Virus record (IMG/VR): IMGVR_UViG_3300028800_000263
Span: 1 to 29,309 of that record
Origin: a virus
Direction: 5' to 3' (one strand)
DNA: 29,309 nt
Part shown: one piece after another, positions 14,316-21,012 of the stretch
Layout of the letters: each line of letters begins with the position of its first letter
Position numbering within the stretch: the first letter of the stretch is position 1
Made by a program: the position numbers and the translations under genes
The notes under the pieces: model-generated
Told to the model about the DNA's origin: nothing
Database searches by the model: none
What the model saw: only the letters and a program-made list of their open reading frames with translations

Positions 14316-15085
14316 CGGCGAATCCTCCCTGAAATTTCCTCGCCGCGTGGCGGGTTCGGGAATGCCGCGTGGTTTGTGCCGGGGATCGGACCCCATGCGG
14401 CCTTCGGGTTCGGCGGCTGGCCCTGGAACGGGCCGTTCCTGAGATAGGACGACCGGACCGGCCCATATCGTTCAGCCTTCGCTTCCTTAGCGGCCGCCCG
14501 AAGCTGCGCGATTCGCTTATCGTTCTCGGCGTCGATGATCGCCATTTCCTCCGGGCTGCGCTTGACCTGCTTGTGCGGCGGTTCCTGCGGCGCGCGAGGC
14601 TGGCGCAGCGGCATCCTGGATACGACGCCGACGCGCCGGAACATTTCTTCAAGGGGCGCGGCGATCTCCGACAGGAATGCGTGAAGCTCGGCATAGCTGG
14701 GCAGCCATTTGAACCGTTCTGCGGCCGACCGCAGGCTGTCCTTGGTGTAGCAGGCGCCCGGAAATTCTAGCAGGCCGGCATAGGCGAGGATCTTGGCCTT
14801 GGCGTCCTCGGCCGCGGTCGAGCCGGCGCACAGCAGCCCCAGAGAGGCGAGCCACTTTCTCACGTCTGGTGTCGGCGCGCGGGCGCACTGTGGTTCGAGC
14901 TTGGCGCAGGCTGCGATGGCGTCGCGCTTCAGCTCCGCGCTGACATAATCGGGCGGCATCCATTTCCCGGGCACCATTTCGCCGCCGTACCCGTCATCCT
15001 TCGAAACCCAGCGGCTCGGCGTCTTACAGGTCTCCGTCAGCAATGAGCTGAGCGAAGCCGTTACGATGGCGGGTAGATTTTCCAC
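14312..15085 (-). CDS. Putative helicase loader-like replication protein
   Basis: A protein of about 257 residues. A GGAGG Shine-Dalgarno five bases before a GTG at 15085 (read as MENLPAIVTASL) sets the start; the GTG at 15097 has no such site. The region at about 85-165 (VRKWLASLGLLCAG; AKILAYAGLLEFPGACY; FKWLPSYAELHAFLSEI) follows the pattern of phage proteins encoded after replication initiators: a helix, a 'Y..L..P', then a 'W.PS..EL' helix. It is likely to recruit host DnaB, as lambda P does, but this is inferred from context and weak similarity. The C-terminus is basic and Pro-rich. It overlaps the DUF1376 gene by 62 bp. Confidence 0.5.
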   Translation of the reverse strand: MENLPAIVTASLSSLLTETCKTPSRWVSKDDGYGGEMVPGKWMPPDYVSAELKRDAIAACAKLEPQCARAPTPDVRKWLASLGLLCAGSTAAEDAKAKILAYAGLLEFPGACYTKDSLRSAAERFKWLPSYAELHAFLSEIAAPLEEMFRRVGVVSRMPLRQPRAPQEPPHKQVKRSPEEMAIIDAENDKRIAQLRAAAKEAKAERYGPVRSSYLRNGPFQGQPPNPKAAWGPIPGTNHAAFPNPPRGEEISGRIRR

Positions 15086-15803
15086 TTTTGCCTCCACGGT
15101 TTGAGATCATTCGGCATGAATTTCGGAAGGTCGCTTGCCAGTCAAGCTTCAGGCCGCGATGGCCTGGCACGCTGCGCCAGTAATCCCGGAACTCCGGAAG
15201 GATGGCCCGCCAGTCCTGGGCTAGGGTTTCGCATAGCGAAATGCTCGTCGCGTCGGGCTGGAAATCATCGGGCAATCTGGTGCCTCGTTTTGCAGGTTGT
15301 CGCGCGCCGCTTTTTTCAAGCGGTGCCAATGCCAGTTCAGGGCTCGGTCTATCCGTAGAGGACTCGGTCTTAGAAGAAGGTAAGGAAGAAAGTAAGGGTA
15401 AGGGGGTTGGCGTTCCGTTGCCATTCGGTTGCAACACAGCGGCAACGGCCGTTGACCGTGTTTCGTGTCTTTTCAAAGCACTAGCGTTCCCAGCGCGGCG
15501 GGCGTTCTCGGCGTTTTGCTGCGACCGTAACCGCTCTGACGAAAGCCGTTTCTGGCGATAGAGGCCGTCAGGACCCAGGGTCCAGAAGGGCAGAACCGCG
15601 CCCTTAATCTGGCGCCAATTTCGGTTCACGTTCGACCGGGATATCCGCGACAGATAGACCTCGTCGGACGACAACGCGCAGCCGGGCGCACGCCATGCCG
15701 TGATAAGCATGAGCATATAGGCGCCGAACTCGGCCTGGGTCAGGTGCGTGGTATCGCCCAGCAAGGCGTCGGTAAATAGCGGCAGGGCCGGGAATTCAGC
15801 CAA
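15024..15803 (-). CDS. DUF1376 replication initiation-like protein
   Basis: A 259-residue protein. Residues 1-95 show the DUF1376 pattern: PALPLFTDALLGDTTHLT, EFGAYMLMLITAWRAPG, and LPFWTLGPDGLYRQKRLSSE. Many phage replication (lambda O-like) proteins begin with this. A disordered, Ser/Pro-rich linker follows. The C-terminal SVPGHRGLKLDWQATFRN segment is the usual end of such proteins; the last residues lie in the 62-bp overlap with the next gene. The start appears to be TTG at 15803, only eight bases into the previous gene's stop region, with GGGGA close by. It probably binds the phage origin; no iteron cluster was seen inside it. Confidence 0.75.
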   Translation of the reverse strand: MAEFPALPLFTDALLGDTTHLTQAEFGAYMLMLITAWRAPGCALSSDEVYLSRISRSNVNRNWRQIKGAVLPFWTLGPDGLYRQKRLSSERLRSQQNAENARRAGNASALKRHETRSTAVAAVLQPNGNGTPTPLPLLSSLPSSKTESSTDRPSPELALAPLEKSGARQPAKRGTRLPDDFQPDATSISLCETLAQDWRAILPEFRDYWRSVPGHRGLKLDWQATFRNSCRMISNRGGKSGKSTRHRNGFAQLIADGDL

Positions 15804-16095
15804 AGTCCCCTAAACCTTCCTCAAGTCGCCCATGGCGGGCAAGGCGGGCGGGGCGACAACGGACTTGAGGTCCCGTGATCGCGCCCGCCCTCAGACCGGT
15901 TGCATGCCGGCCAGACGCGGATATTGCCCGAGTCTCGGCGGCGCGGTCAACGGCCTTTCGGCGCCGCAGGTTCGGAACGTCGCGTGAGCGCCGCCAGATG
16001 GCGATACGACGGGGGCCCATGCCGATGATGAACCCGACCAGCGCGTCCGTGCCGCCGGCGGCCAGCATTTCGGCGATATGCTCGTCGAGGGTCAT
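15796..16095 (-). CDS. Small Arg-rich protein of unknown function
   Basis: A 99-residue protein from the ATG at 16095, overlapping the upstream HNH stop as ATGA. The N-terminus (MTLDEHIAEMLAAGGTDALV, then FIIGMGPRR) resembles a short helical DNA-binding unit, and the rest is Arg-rich. It sits between the HNH protein and the replication initiator, so a DNA-associated role is plausible, but no known domain is recognised. The stop overlaps the next start by 8 bp. Confidence 0.45.
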   Translation of the reverse strand: MTLDEHIAEMLAAGGTDALVGFIIGMGPRRIAIWRRSRDVPNLRRRKAVDRAAETRAISASGRHATGLRAGAITGPQVRCRPARLARHGRLEEGLGDFG

Positions 16096-16475
16096 TTGAA
16101 CAGGTCGCCGTCAGCGCGCCGCTTGCGCCTCGTCTCGGCGCTGTTTCGGGCATGGTGATGGGCGTCATATTTCAGATGGCATCGCTGGCACATAGCCCGC
16201 AGGTTGTCGTCCGCGCAGTGTTCGGGCGTATGGTCGAGATGGGCTACGGTCAGGACGACGGTCGACCCGGTGACAGGGTGTTTTCCCGCGTTGCGCGCAT
16301 AGCAGCGCCAGACCTCTTTGCCGGCCAAATCAGGCCGATATGGGTCGTCGGCATGGTGACTGATGCCGCATTCGCCCTCGCATTCGCAGCGCCCGCCTGA
16401 CCGCTCGCGGATCCGCTTGCTGATCGCCGACCAATCCTTCGGATATCGCGCGCGGTTTTCGGCCTTTATGGGCAT
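16092..16475 (-). CDS. HNH endonuclease-like protein
   Basis: A 127-residue protein with an HNH-type core: AHLDHTPEHCADDNLRAMC at 78-96, with His80, Asp81 and His82, Asn91, then CQRCH at 96-100 and a basic HHHARNSAETRRKRR tail. Cys30, Cys32 and Cys36 near the N-terminus could add a zinc site. HNH enzymes nick or cut DNA, and in phages act in packaging, recombination or homing. This one is not next to the terminase and sits beside replication and methyltransferase genes. Catalysis is likely but untested; the ATG at 16475 overlaps the MT-A70 gene by 10 bp. Confidence 0.75.
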   Translation of the reverse strand: MPIKAENRARYPKDWSAISKRIRERSGGRCECEGECGISHHADDPYRPDLAGKEVWRCYARNAGKHPVTGSTVVLTVAHLDHTPEHCADDNLRAMCQRCHLKYDAHHHARNSAETRRKRRADGDLFK

Positions 16476-17221
16476 TTTTTCTTGCCCCGCATGGCCTCGA
16501 TCGCCACGTCGTAGCAGCCGCGGCTATTGGCCTCGGCGTCCGGCCAGCCGTCCGCGTAGGGGTCGGCTTCCGCTTTCACCCCCTCTTTTGAGGGCGGAAA
16601 AATTAACATGGGGTCCGGAACTGGCGCGAATTTATCCGTCTGGTTGCCCCAAACGTCCCAGCCCGGCCGCTTTTGCCTGGCGAATAGTTCGAGGTAGGGG
16701 CCAGCCACCAGACGCTCTATCCGCTCATGGATGCCGTCAGGCTTGCGGGAGTGCTCGCGGCGCGGTGCTATGATTCCTTGGCGCACATCGGCGTTGAGGC
16801 GCTTGGGCTTGCCGCGCGTTGCCAGCAGGCATGGTTCTGTGTTGGCGCGGGTCCAGTAACCCATCCCGGCGGTCGGCGTTTTGTCGTCAGCAAAGAGGCG
16901 GTAAGGGTCGGCCTTCATCCATGAGAAGGCGCAGGTTTTATATTTGAACTCCCAGCCCTGCAGGACCGCGAACGCCTTGTCCATCACGGGCCAGCATGTC
17001 CACATGAAAACGACGCAGTCCTCGGCCGCCAATTCGCTAACAGGTAGCGCGGCAATCTGGTCAGTCGTCAGCGTGTCGTAGTGAGCGTCGACCGCCCGCG
17101 ATGGATAATTGCCGCCGACCTTCTTCGGTCGGCCGCCCCACAGGCTATCGAACTGCCACGGCGGGTCAGCGAGGATCGCCCCATAATGCCCGCGCGGGAG
17201 ACCTGCGAACGCGTCAGTCAC
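16466..17221 (-). CDS. MT-A70-family DNA adenine methyltransferase
   Basis: A 251-residue protein from the GTG at 17221, which overlaps the resolvase stop as GTGA; longer starts in the same frame read through the resolvase and are rejected. The catalytic DPPW is at 19-22. Further landmarks of the MT-A70 family follow: MWTCWPVMDKAF, MGYWTRANTEPCLLATRGKP and SRKPDGIHERIERLVAGPY, ELFARQKRPGWDVWGNQ. These enzymes add a methyl group to the N6 of adenine. In phages they often protect against restriction. The fit over the whole length is good. It is the second methyltransferase in this window. Confidence 0.9.
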   Translation of the reverse strand: MTDAFAGLPRGHYGAILADPPWQFDSLWGGRPKKVGGNYPSRAVDAHYDTLTTDQIAALPVSELAAEDCVVFMWTCWPVMDKAFAVLQGWEFKYKTCAFSWMKADPYRLFADDKTPTAGMGYWTRANTEPCLLATRGKPKRLNADVRQGIIAPRREHSRKPDGIHERIERLVAGPYLELFARQKRPGWDVWGNQTDKFAPVPDPMLIFPPSKEGVKAEADPYADGWPDAEANSRGCYDVAIEAMRGKKKCP

Positions 17222-17736
17222 GTCAGCCGCGCCGCGTGAAGGGCCCTGGCCTCGACTTCGCCAGCGCGCAGCATGGCCTTGGCGTAATCCCAGACCGCGC
17301 CCGAGTCCGATTCGTCGAACGTCTTGGGGGTCCAGCCCAGCGACTTGCATCGGTCCATGACTACCACCTTGGGATTTTTGGGATAAGCGGACCCGACGAA
17401 ATGCCGCCGGACCGTCGAAACGTCGCAGCTATAGACCTCGAGGTCGAGTTCGAAACCGGTCAATTCCACCATGGCGCCGAGGCCCAGCAGCAACAGGGAA
17501 GCGTCGAGGCCGTGAAGTCGCTCGGTCAGCGCGGCTTCAAAAGCTAGAATCTCGGGCTTGTGAAGCGAGACCAGGCCCAGCAGGTCGCGGCGGAACTGCG
17601 CGAATGCCCGGCCCAAGGCTTCCCCGCCGTCGCTGTCGACCTTGAAGTTGCCGAACAGCGGCCGGTCGCCGCCGCTTGGCATATCGACGGCATAGCCCGT
17701 GGTTGTGGCGATATCGAGCGCGAGCAAGCGAGTCAT
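17218..17736 (-). CDS. RuvC-like Holliday junction resolvase
   Basis: A 172-residue protein of the RNase H fold. It starts LLALDIATTTGYA, with D8 as the first catalytic acid. E67 in ILAFEAALTERLHG is the likely second, and D141/D144 in FDESDSGAVWDYA the third and fourth, where the family usually has DExDA. The core RRHFVGSAYPKNPK and CKSLGWTPK match phage RuvC-like resolvases, which cut branched DNA made during recombination and replication before packaging. The Ser-Gly after the last Asp is unusual and worth noting. It overlaps the methyltransferase gene by 4 bp. Confidence 0.8.
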   Translation of the reverse strand: MTRLLALDIATTTGYAVDMPSGGDRPLFGNFKVDSDGGEALGRAFAQFRRDLLGLVSLHKPEILAFEAALTERLHGLDASLLLLGLGAMVELTGFELDLEVYSCDVSTVRRHFVGSAYPKNPKVVVMDRCKSLGWTPKTFDESDSGAVWDYAKAMLRAGEVEARALHAARLT

Positions 17737-17791
17737 AAAACGCCCTCAATCGGCGGCGCGAATCCGGAAGTCAACCCGCGCCGCCCGATGG

Positions 17792-18397
17792 TTACTGAAC
17801 GGTCGCGTCCCCGGCCTTGTGGCCCCTGCCGAGGTTTTCCTTGTTCTCGAACTGGCCCTCGTCATGGCCGCGGGTAAACGAAATATATGCCGCGGAGTCT
17901 TTCGGAAACGACGTCTTGAAGGGCTTTCCGGCCAGCCCGAGCTTTTTGCCCGAAGCGAACGCCTGGTCGAGCATGGCCTGGGTGTCGACTTCGCTCGCCA
18001 CTGTCGGCGCCGCTTCCTCGCCGAAAAGGCTGAGCTGGGCGAAGGCGAACGGCGCGCCCATGACCTTCGCGATCCGGACGTCGTCCCGATACTCGTTGTC
18101 CACGTCCTGGACCTCGCGCTTGATGTTCGCCAGATAGCGGACGATCGCGGCCGGGTTGACGCCGTGGGCCTTCGCGTCTTTCAGCACGGCCCGATATCGG
18201 CCATTGGCGGAACTGACCTTTTCCTGCGCGTCCTCGACGTTGCGCTTTTCGGTCGACGCCTTCTGGCAATATTTCCGGATTATGTCGTCGGTCACATTCG
18301 ACCCGGGCTGGGTCGAGGATGGCGGGGCCTGTTCCTTGACGGGGGTTTTCCGGCCGGCTCGCGCGCGGGCGGATTTCTTATCTAGCTTGGGGGCCAT
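17792..18397 (-). CDS. Conserved phage protein with GapR-like helical region and RMF-like tail
   Basis: A 201-residue protein with AAAGGA six bases before the ATG at 18397. After a basic, disordered N-terminus (MAPKLDKKSARARAGRKT), residues 35-115 form a long helical region (NVEDAQEKVSSANGRYRAVL, AKAHGVNPAAIVRYLANIKR), which recalls GapR/DUF2312-like or similar phage proteins. The C-terminal section, ASGKKLGLAGKPFKTSFPK, with later FTRGHDEGQ, has Gly/aromatic spacing similar to ribosome modulation factor-like tails. Both comparisons are from memory and are weak. It is encoded early in the minus-strand arm, after the Cro-like gene. Confidence 0.6.
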   Translation of the reverse strand: MAPKLDKKSARARAGRKTPVKEQAPPSSTQPGSNVTDDIIRKYCQKASTEKRNVEDAQEKVSSANGRYRAVLKDAKAHGVNPAAIVRYLANIKREVQDVDNEYRDDVRIAKVMGAPFAFAQLSLFGEEAAPTVASEVDTQAMLDQAFASGKKLGLAGKPFKTSFPKDSAAYISFTRGHDEGQFENKENLGRGHKAGDATVQ

Positions 18398-18525
18398 GTC
18401 AGGTCCTTTCGGTTGGAGGGGGTAAGGGGATCGGGGATATCGGCCATTGTTGCGGCCCGTGTCCTGCCGCGGCGGCCGCCAATTTCCCCTTGGTTTGCTC
18501 GGGCGTTGCCCCGTCGCCCGCTCAT
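18382..18525 (-). CDS. Possible 47-residue basic protein
   Basis: An ATG at 18525 with AAGG eight bases upstream opens a 47-residue frame beginning MSGRRGNARANQGEIGG and ending in TWPPS with TAG at 18382. It fills the 150-bp gap between the Cro-like gene and the RMF-tailed protein gene and overlaps the latter by 16 bp. It is Arg-rich and has no known motif. Support is limited to spacing and the ribosome-binding site. If it is not real, 18,398-18,547 is an untranslated leader of about 150 bp with no other feature. Confidence 0.35.
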   Translation of the reverse strand: MSGRRGNARANQGEIGGRRGRTRAATMADIPDPLTPSNRKDLTWPPS

Positions 18526-18547
18526 GCTGGCCGCCTTCACGAAACGG

Positions 18548-18766
18548 TTAAGCTGCTTTCAGGAACCAATCGGGCAGCGGGACGCCCTTGGACTCGGCCG
18601 CCGCCTTGATATTCAGGATATGCCAGCGGGGGATTTTCCCCGTCCTGACCCAGGCGGCAACGGTCGTGTGGTGGTCGTGGTCAAGGGCCTTGGCGAGGGC
18701 TGTAGGGCCGCCGAACGCCGCGACGATGGTTTCGACCCGCTTCGGGGTCCATGCGATCTTTGCCAT
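18548..18766 (-). CDS. Cro-like HTH DNA-binding protein
   Basis: A 72-residue protein (MAKIAWTPKRV...). Residues about 18-45 fit a Cro-type helix-turn-helix: GGPTALAKALDHDHHTTVAAW, then RTGKIPRWHILNIKAAA. The pattern 'TALAKAL.H...TV..W...G.IP.W' is typical of small phage repressors or Cro proteins. It is the first gene of the minus-strand arm and faces away from a divergent gene set, so it probably binds the operators in 18,797-18,886 and regulates its own and the rightward promoter. No Shine-Dalgarno is clear; the message may be nearly leaderless. Confidence 0.8.
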   Translation of the reverse strand: MAKIAWTPKRVETIVAAFGGPTALAKALDHDHHTTVAAWVRTGKIPRWHILNIKAAAESKGVPLPDWFLKAA

Positions 18767-18796
18767 GCCGGGGACGTTAACGAACCCGGCCTGATC

Positions 18797-18886
18797 CGGT
18801 CAAGGCAAATATTGTCGTTGACAAGTTTTGACCGAATTCCTACCTTCCGCTCATTCCGGACCGATCGAGTCCGGGCCTTGACCGAA
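18797..18886 (+). promoter_or_regulatory. Divergent control region: rightward promoter with operator-like repeats
   Basis: A sigma70-type promoter faces right: TTGACA at 18818-18823, exactly 17 bp, then TACCTT at 18841-18846. A dyad, TTGTC-GTT-GACAA, spans 18812-18824 over the -35 box. The word TTGACCG appears three times: in reverse orientation at 18797-18803, and forward at 18828-18834 and 18878-18884. The two forward copies extend to TTGACCGAA and are exactly 50 bp apart; the outer two share CCTTGACCG. On the minus strand TTGACC (18803-18798) is followed 17 bp on by TTAACG, a weak candidate promoter for the Cro-like gene. Regulators could be that protein and the HTH protein at 19105. Confidence 0.6.
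18856..18874. repeat. Perfect dyad in the leader of the rightward operon
   Basis: CCGGAC at 18856-18861 and GTCCGG at 18869-18874 are perfect inverted repeats around CGATCGA, which itself contains the palindrome CGATCG. It lies just after the predicted transcription start and about 25 bp before the first start codon. It could be an operator or a leader hairpin. Confidence 0.5.
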
Positions 18887-18898
18887 GGAATGGGCATT

Positions 18899-19108
18899 GT
18901 GAACGAACAGACCAGCAAGCCGACCAACCTCTACGCGACCGACGGAAGGTGCCACAACGCCGAGCCCGGGACATACGGGCACGAATGCGGCAAGCCGGCC
19001 AAATGGATCGGCACTAAGCCGGACGGTTTTTCGTCCGGGTTCTGCAATGACTGCAAGGTCCGCGGGCATGAAGCCCAGGCCTATACGGTATGGGAGCGCC
19101 GCGCATGA
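18899..19108 (+). CDS. Small zinc-motif protein, first gene of the right arm
   Basis: A 69-residue protein. AAGGA at 18885-18889 is nine bases from the GTG at 18899, whereas the in-frame ATG at 18890 directly abuts the Shine-Dalgarno, so the GTG is preferred. The protein has a Cys-His pair (RCHNAEPG), then C in HECGKPAKW, and FCNDCKVRGHEA, which together could bind one zinc. I remember similar short proteins at the head of early operons in rhizobial phages, with no assigned function. Its stop overlaps the next start as ATGA. Confidence 0.65.
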   Translation: MNEQTSKPTNLYATDGRCHNAEPGTYGHECGKPAKWIGTKPDGFSSGFCNDCKVRGHEAQAYTVWERRA

Positions 19109-19434
19109 ACGCCGCCCCGGAACTCGCCTTTTCCCGCCACACGATCCGCGTCCCCGCCGACAACCTCCGCCGCCTGCTGCGCGAGGGCGGTCAGTCGGCG
19201 AAACAGATAGCCGACGCGATCGGCGTCACGTCAGGCGCGATCAGCCATTGGGTCAAAAGCGGCAATATGCCGAAGGTTGCCCAGGTCGCCGTCGAGGCCC
19301 TGGAACGCCGCCTCGGCCGATCGGCACGGCCGACGGTCTTTATCGCGGTCGTTCATCCGGACAAGGTCCCGGCCTTCGAATCCTTCGCGGCCGCGGTCGG
19401 GGTCGAACTGTCGAAAGTGAAGGTCGGGCCATGA
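19105..19434 (+). CDS. HTH transcriptional regulator (CI/Cro-type)
   Basis: A 109-residue protein from the ATG at 19105 (MNAAPELAFSRHTI). A helix-turn-helix covers about residues 20-55: LRRLLREGGQSAKQIADAIG, VTSGAISHWVKSGNMP, then VAVEALERRL. The C-terminal 40 residues (PTVFIAVVHPDKVPAFESF) are a mixed alpha/beta fold, perhaps for dimerisation or ligand sensing. It is the second gene right of the divergent control region, so it may work with the Cro-like protein at 18548 as the other half of a switch. It lacks the peptidase domain of full-size CI repressors. Confidence 0.75.
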   Translation: MNAAPELAFSRHTIRVPADNLRRLLREGGQSAKQIADAIGVTSGAISHWVKSGNMPKVAQVAVEALERRLGRSARPTVFIAVVHPDKVPAFESFAAAVGVELSKVKVGP

Positions 19435-19616
19435 GCGCCTGTCCGCTTTGCGGCTCATACGCGACGCCCTGCCGATGCAAGCCGAACGCCCGCCGCGACT
19501 ACGGGGACATGCAGGCGGTCCGCCGCACCATGGCGGCGCGGCGCGAACAATCTGAGACCGGCTTACGGTTGCCGCCGGAACCAAGGCAGCCAAAAGAGGG
19601 AAACGGGAAACCATGA
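19431..19616 (+). CDS. Small Cys-rich protein
   Basis: A 61-residue protein whose ATG at 19431 overlaps the previous stop as ATGA and whose stop overlaps the next start. MSACPLCGSYATPCRCKP at the N-terminus gives a C-x2-C and a C-x-C, a plausible zinc knuckle. The rest is basic and Pro-rich. Related small Cys proteins are common in phage early operons; function unknown. Confidence 0.5.
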   Translation: MSACPLCGSYATPCRCKPNARRDYGDMQAVRRTMAARREQSETGLRLPPEPRQPKEGNGKP

Positions 19617-20386
19617 AGCGTCTATTTTTGGCGGCGATGTTCGCCATGATGCTGCCGGCCAGCGCCTTCGCTTGGTCGAATAGCTGCGGGGATAACTGCG
19701 GGCAGGCCGCGGTCGACAACGGCCAGGCGCAGGCCCAGCAGCAGCACCAGAGTCAGAACGCCTACGGCGGCAAGGGCGGCACGGCCTACGGTGGCGCTGG
19801 CGGGCAGGGCGGGACCGGTGGTCAGGGTGGCCTCGGCGGAACGGGCGGCAATGGCTATGGCGGGTCGGCTTCCGCGACCGGCGGCAATGCCTCGGCCACG
19901 GGCGGCGCTGCGTCGTCGAACAGCGGCGGGAACGTCTTTTCGGTCAACAACGACCCGGCGGTCTCGTCGGTCGTTGTCAGCCCTTCCGCGCTATCTGGAC
20001 TGGCGGCTTCGGAATGCGTCCTGTCCGACACGCAATCGGTCGGCGCCGGCCTGCAGCTCATGCAAATCGGCATCGCTGGCGCCGAGGGCACGGGCCATAC
20101 CAAGCCCTATGACGAATGCAATACGCGAGCCGCATTGCCATACGTCGCCGCAGCCACGGGGCAAATCCAGGGCGTCGATACCAAGATCATCTACGCCAAC
20201 ATGGTCTCGACCCTGACCGGCGTTCAGGCGGCGATCGACAAGGCCAAGGGCAAGACCTCGACCGACCAGTCGTCGGCGGTTCCTGCTTCGGGCCCGGTCC
20301 AGACCGCGAGCGCCGCGCCAGCGGTCAATCCCTCCTGCATCGGGGCGAATACCAAGACGAACTGGTACGCGAATAATTGCCAGTAA
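19613..20386 (+). CDS. Secreted glycine-rich repeat protein
   Basis: A 257-residue protein with a clear signal peptide (MKRLFLAAMFAMMLPASAFA, cleavage after ASAFA). The mature part begins with two Cys (NSCGDNCG), a Gln-rich stretch, then about 60 residues of low-complexity Gly-rich sequence (GGAGGQGGTGGQGG, then ASATGGN repeats). The C-terminal 140 residues are globular, with Cys in ASECVLSD and YDECNTR, ending in CIGANTKTNWY and NNCQ, so disulfides in the periplasm are likely. I know of Gly-rich, signal-bearing proteins in other alphaproteobacterial phages, also unassigned. It is an odd member of an early operon; a role at the host envelope is inference. Confidence 0.7.
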   Translation: MKRLFLAAMFAMMLPASAFAWSNSCGDNCGQAAVDNGQAQAQQQHQSQNAYGGKGGTAYGGAGGQGGTGGQGGLGGTGGNGYGGSASATGGNASATGGAASSNSGGNVFSVNNDPAVSSVVVSPSALSGLAASECVLSDTQSVGAGLQLMQIGIAGAEGTGHTKPYDECNTRAALPYVAAATGQIQGVDTKIIYANMVSTLTGVQAAIDKAKGKTSTDQSSAVPASGPVQTASAAPAVNPSCIGANTKTNWYANNCQ

Positions 20387-20440
20387 TCTGACTTCTGGGG
20401 AGGGTCGTCGCAAGGCGGCCTTCACCAGAGAGCAGGGGAC

Positions 20441-20530
20441 ATGGAACGCCTTGTCGAATGGTTTCTCATGGCTGCGATCATCGGAGTTTGCGTTCTGGCC
20501 TGGTGGCCGACGCTGGATTGCTCGCGGTGA
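20441..20530 (+). CDS. 29-residue hydrophobic peptide
   Basis: An ATG at 20441 follows AGGGG closely and encodes MERLVEWFLMAAIIGVCVLA followed by WWPTLDCSR. It is a single membrane-spanning segment flanked by Trp and Arg residues. Its stop overlaps a GTG that starts the next small gene (GTGA). Too short for domain calls; the coupling and hydrophobic pattern favour a real gene. Confidence 0.5.
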   Translation: MERLVEWFLMAAIIGVCVLAWWPTLDCSR

Positions 20531-20634
20531 AAGTGGCGGTCGTTTTCGTGATCGTGGCGGTCGTTCTTCCGACGATCATCTGCATCGCGGCCTTCGACAG
20601 CTTCGATATCTGGCGCAACCGAACGAGGAAATGA
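20527..20634 (+). CDS. 35-residue hydrophobic peptide
   Basis: A GTG at 20527 overlaps the preceding TGA. The product starts MKVAVVFVIVAVVLPTIICI, a strong transmembrane helix, and ends in a basic cytoplasm-like tail (DIWRNRTRK). Its stop is followed by an ATG one base later, with GAGGA of this gene's end serving as the next ribosome-binding site. It may pair with the 29-residue peptide upstream. Confidence 0.5.
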   Translation: MKVAVVFVIVAVVLPTIICIAAFDSFDIWRNRTRK

Positions 20635-20635
20635 A

Positions 20636-20854
20636 ATGCCGATCGTCCCTGGCCTGCTGACCGCCCCGCAATGGGACCTGCTCAAGGCCGCGATGCTGAA
20701 CAGCGGCAAGGTTCCGCTGCAGAACAAGCGGGCGCTCCCGGACGTCGAGGTCCTGGCGAAGGGGGGTTATATCGAAATCCGCAAGGGCGAGCGGCTTTAT
20801 GGCCTGACGGTCAAGGGCCGCGCCGCGATCGTCGTCGAGAGGAAAAGCAAATGA
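20636..20854 (+). CDS. Small winged-helix-like protein
   Basis: A 72-residue protein; GAGGA at 20625-20629 is six bases from the ATG. The order APQWDLLKAAMLNSG, ALPDVEVLAKGGYIEIRKGE, LYGLTVKGRAAIV follows a winged-helix outline (helix, recognition helix, two-strand wing), as in small MarR- or ArsR-like domains, though the helical core is short. A DNA-binding role is plausible but not secure. Overlaps the next gene by ATGA. Confidence 0.5.
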   Translation: MPIVPGLLTAPQWDLLKAAMLNSGKVPLQNKRALPDVEVLAKGGYIEIRKGERLYGLTVKGRAAIVVERKSK

Positions 20855-21012
20855 CGAGCCGTGAAATAAAAGTCCGGATCCTATGGGGCCTGTTCGTGGC
20901 CGGCCTGGCGCTGTTCGTCGACATATCGCTCGACGCGGGCTGGACCGGCGCCCTGTGCGCGGCGGGCGTCGTCGTGATCGGCACGGCCGCGCTGCCGCTG
21001 AACGCCGGATGA
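20851..21012 (+). CDS. Two-TM small membrane protein
   Basis: A 53-residue protein starting at the ATG at 20851 (MTSREIKVRILWGL). Two hydrophobic helices (about 10-25 and 32-48, ALCAAGVVVIGTAALPL) are joined by DISLDAGW. No family recognised. It is coupled to both neighbours by ATGA. The topology is holin-like, but there is no neighbouring endolysin, so only a membrane protein can be claimed. Confidence 0.5.
   Translation: MTSREIKVRILWGLFVAGLALFVDISLDAGWTGALCAAGVVVIGTAALPLNAG

Noticed and set aside
20851-21012. Possible holin
   Set aside because: Two TM helices fit, but no endolysin or spanin is nearby and the gene lies in the early operon, so the call would be guesswork.
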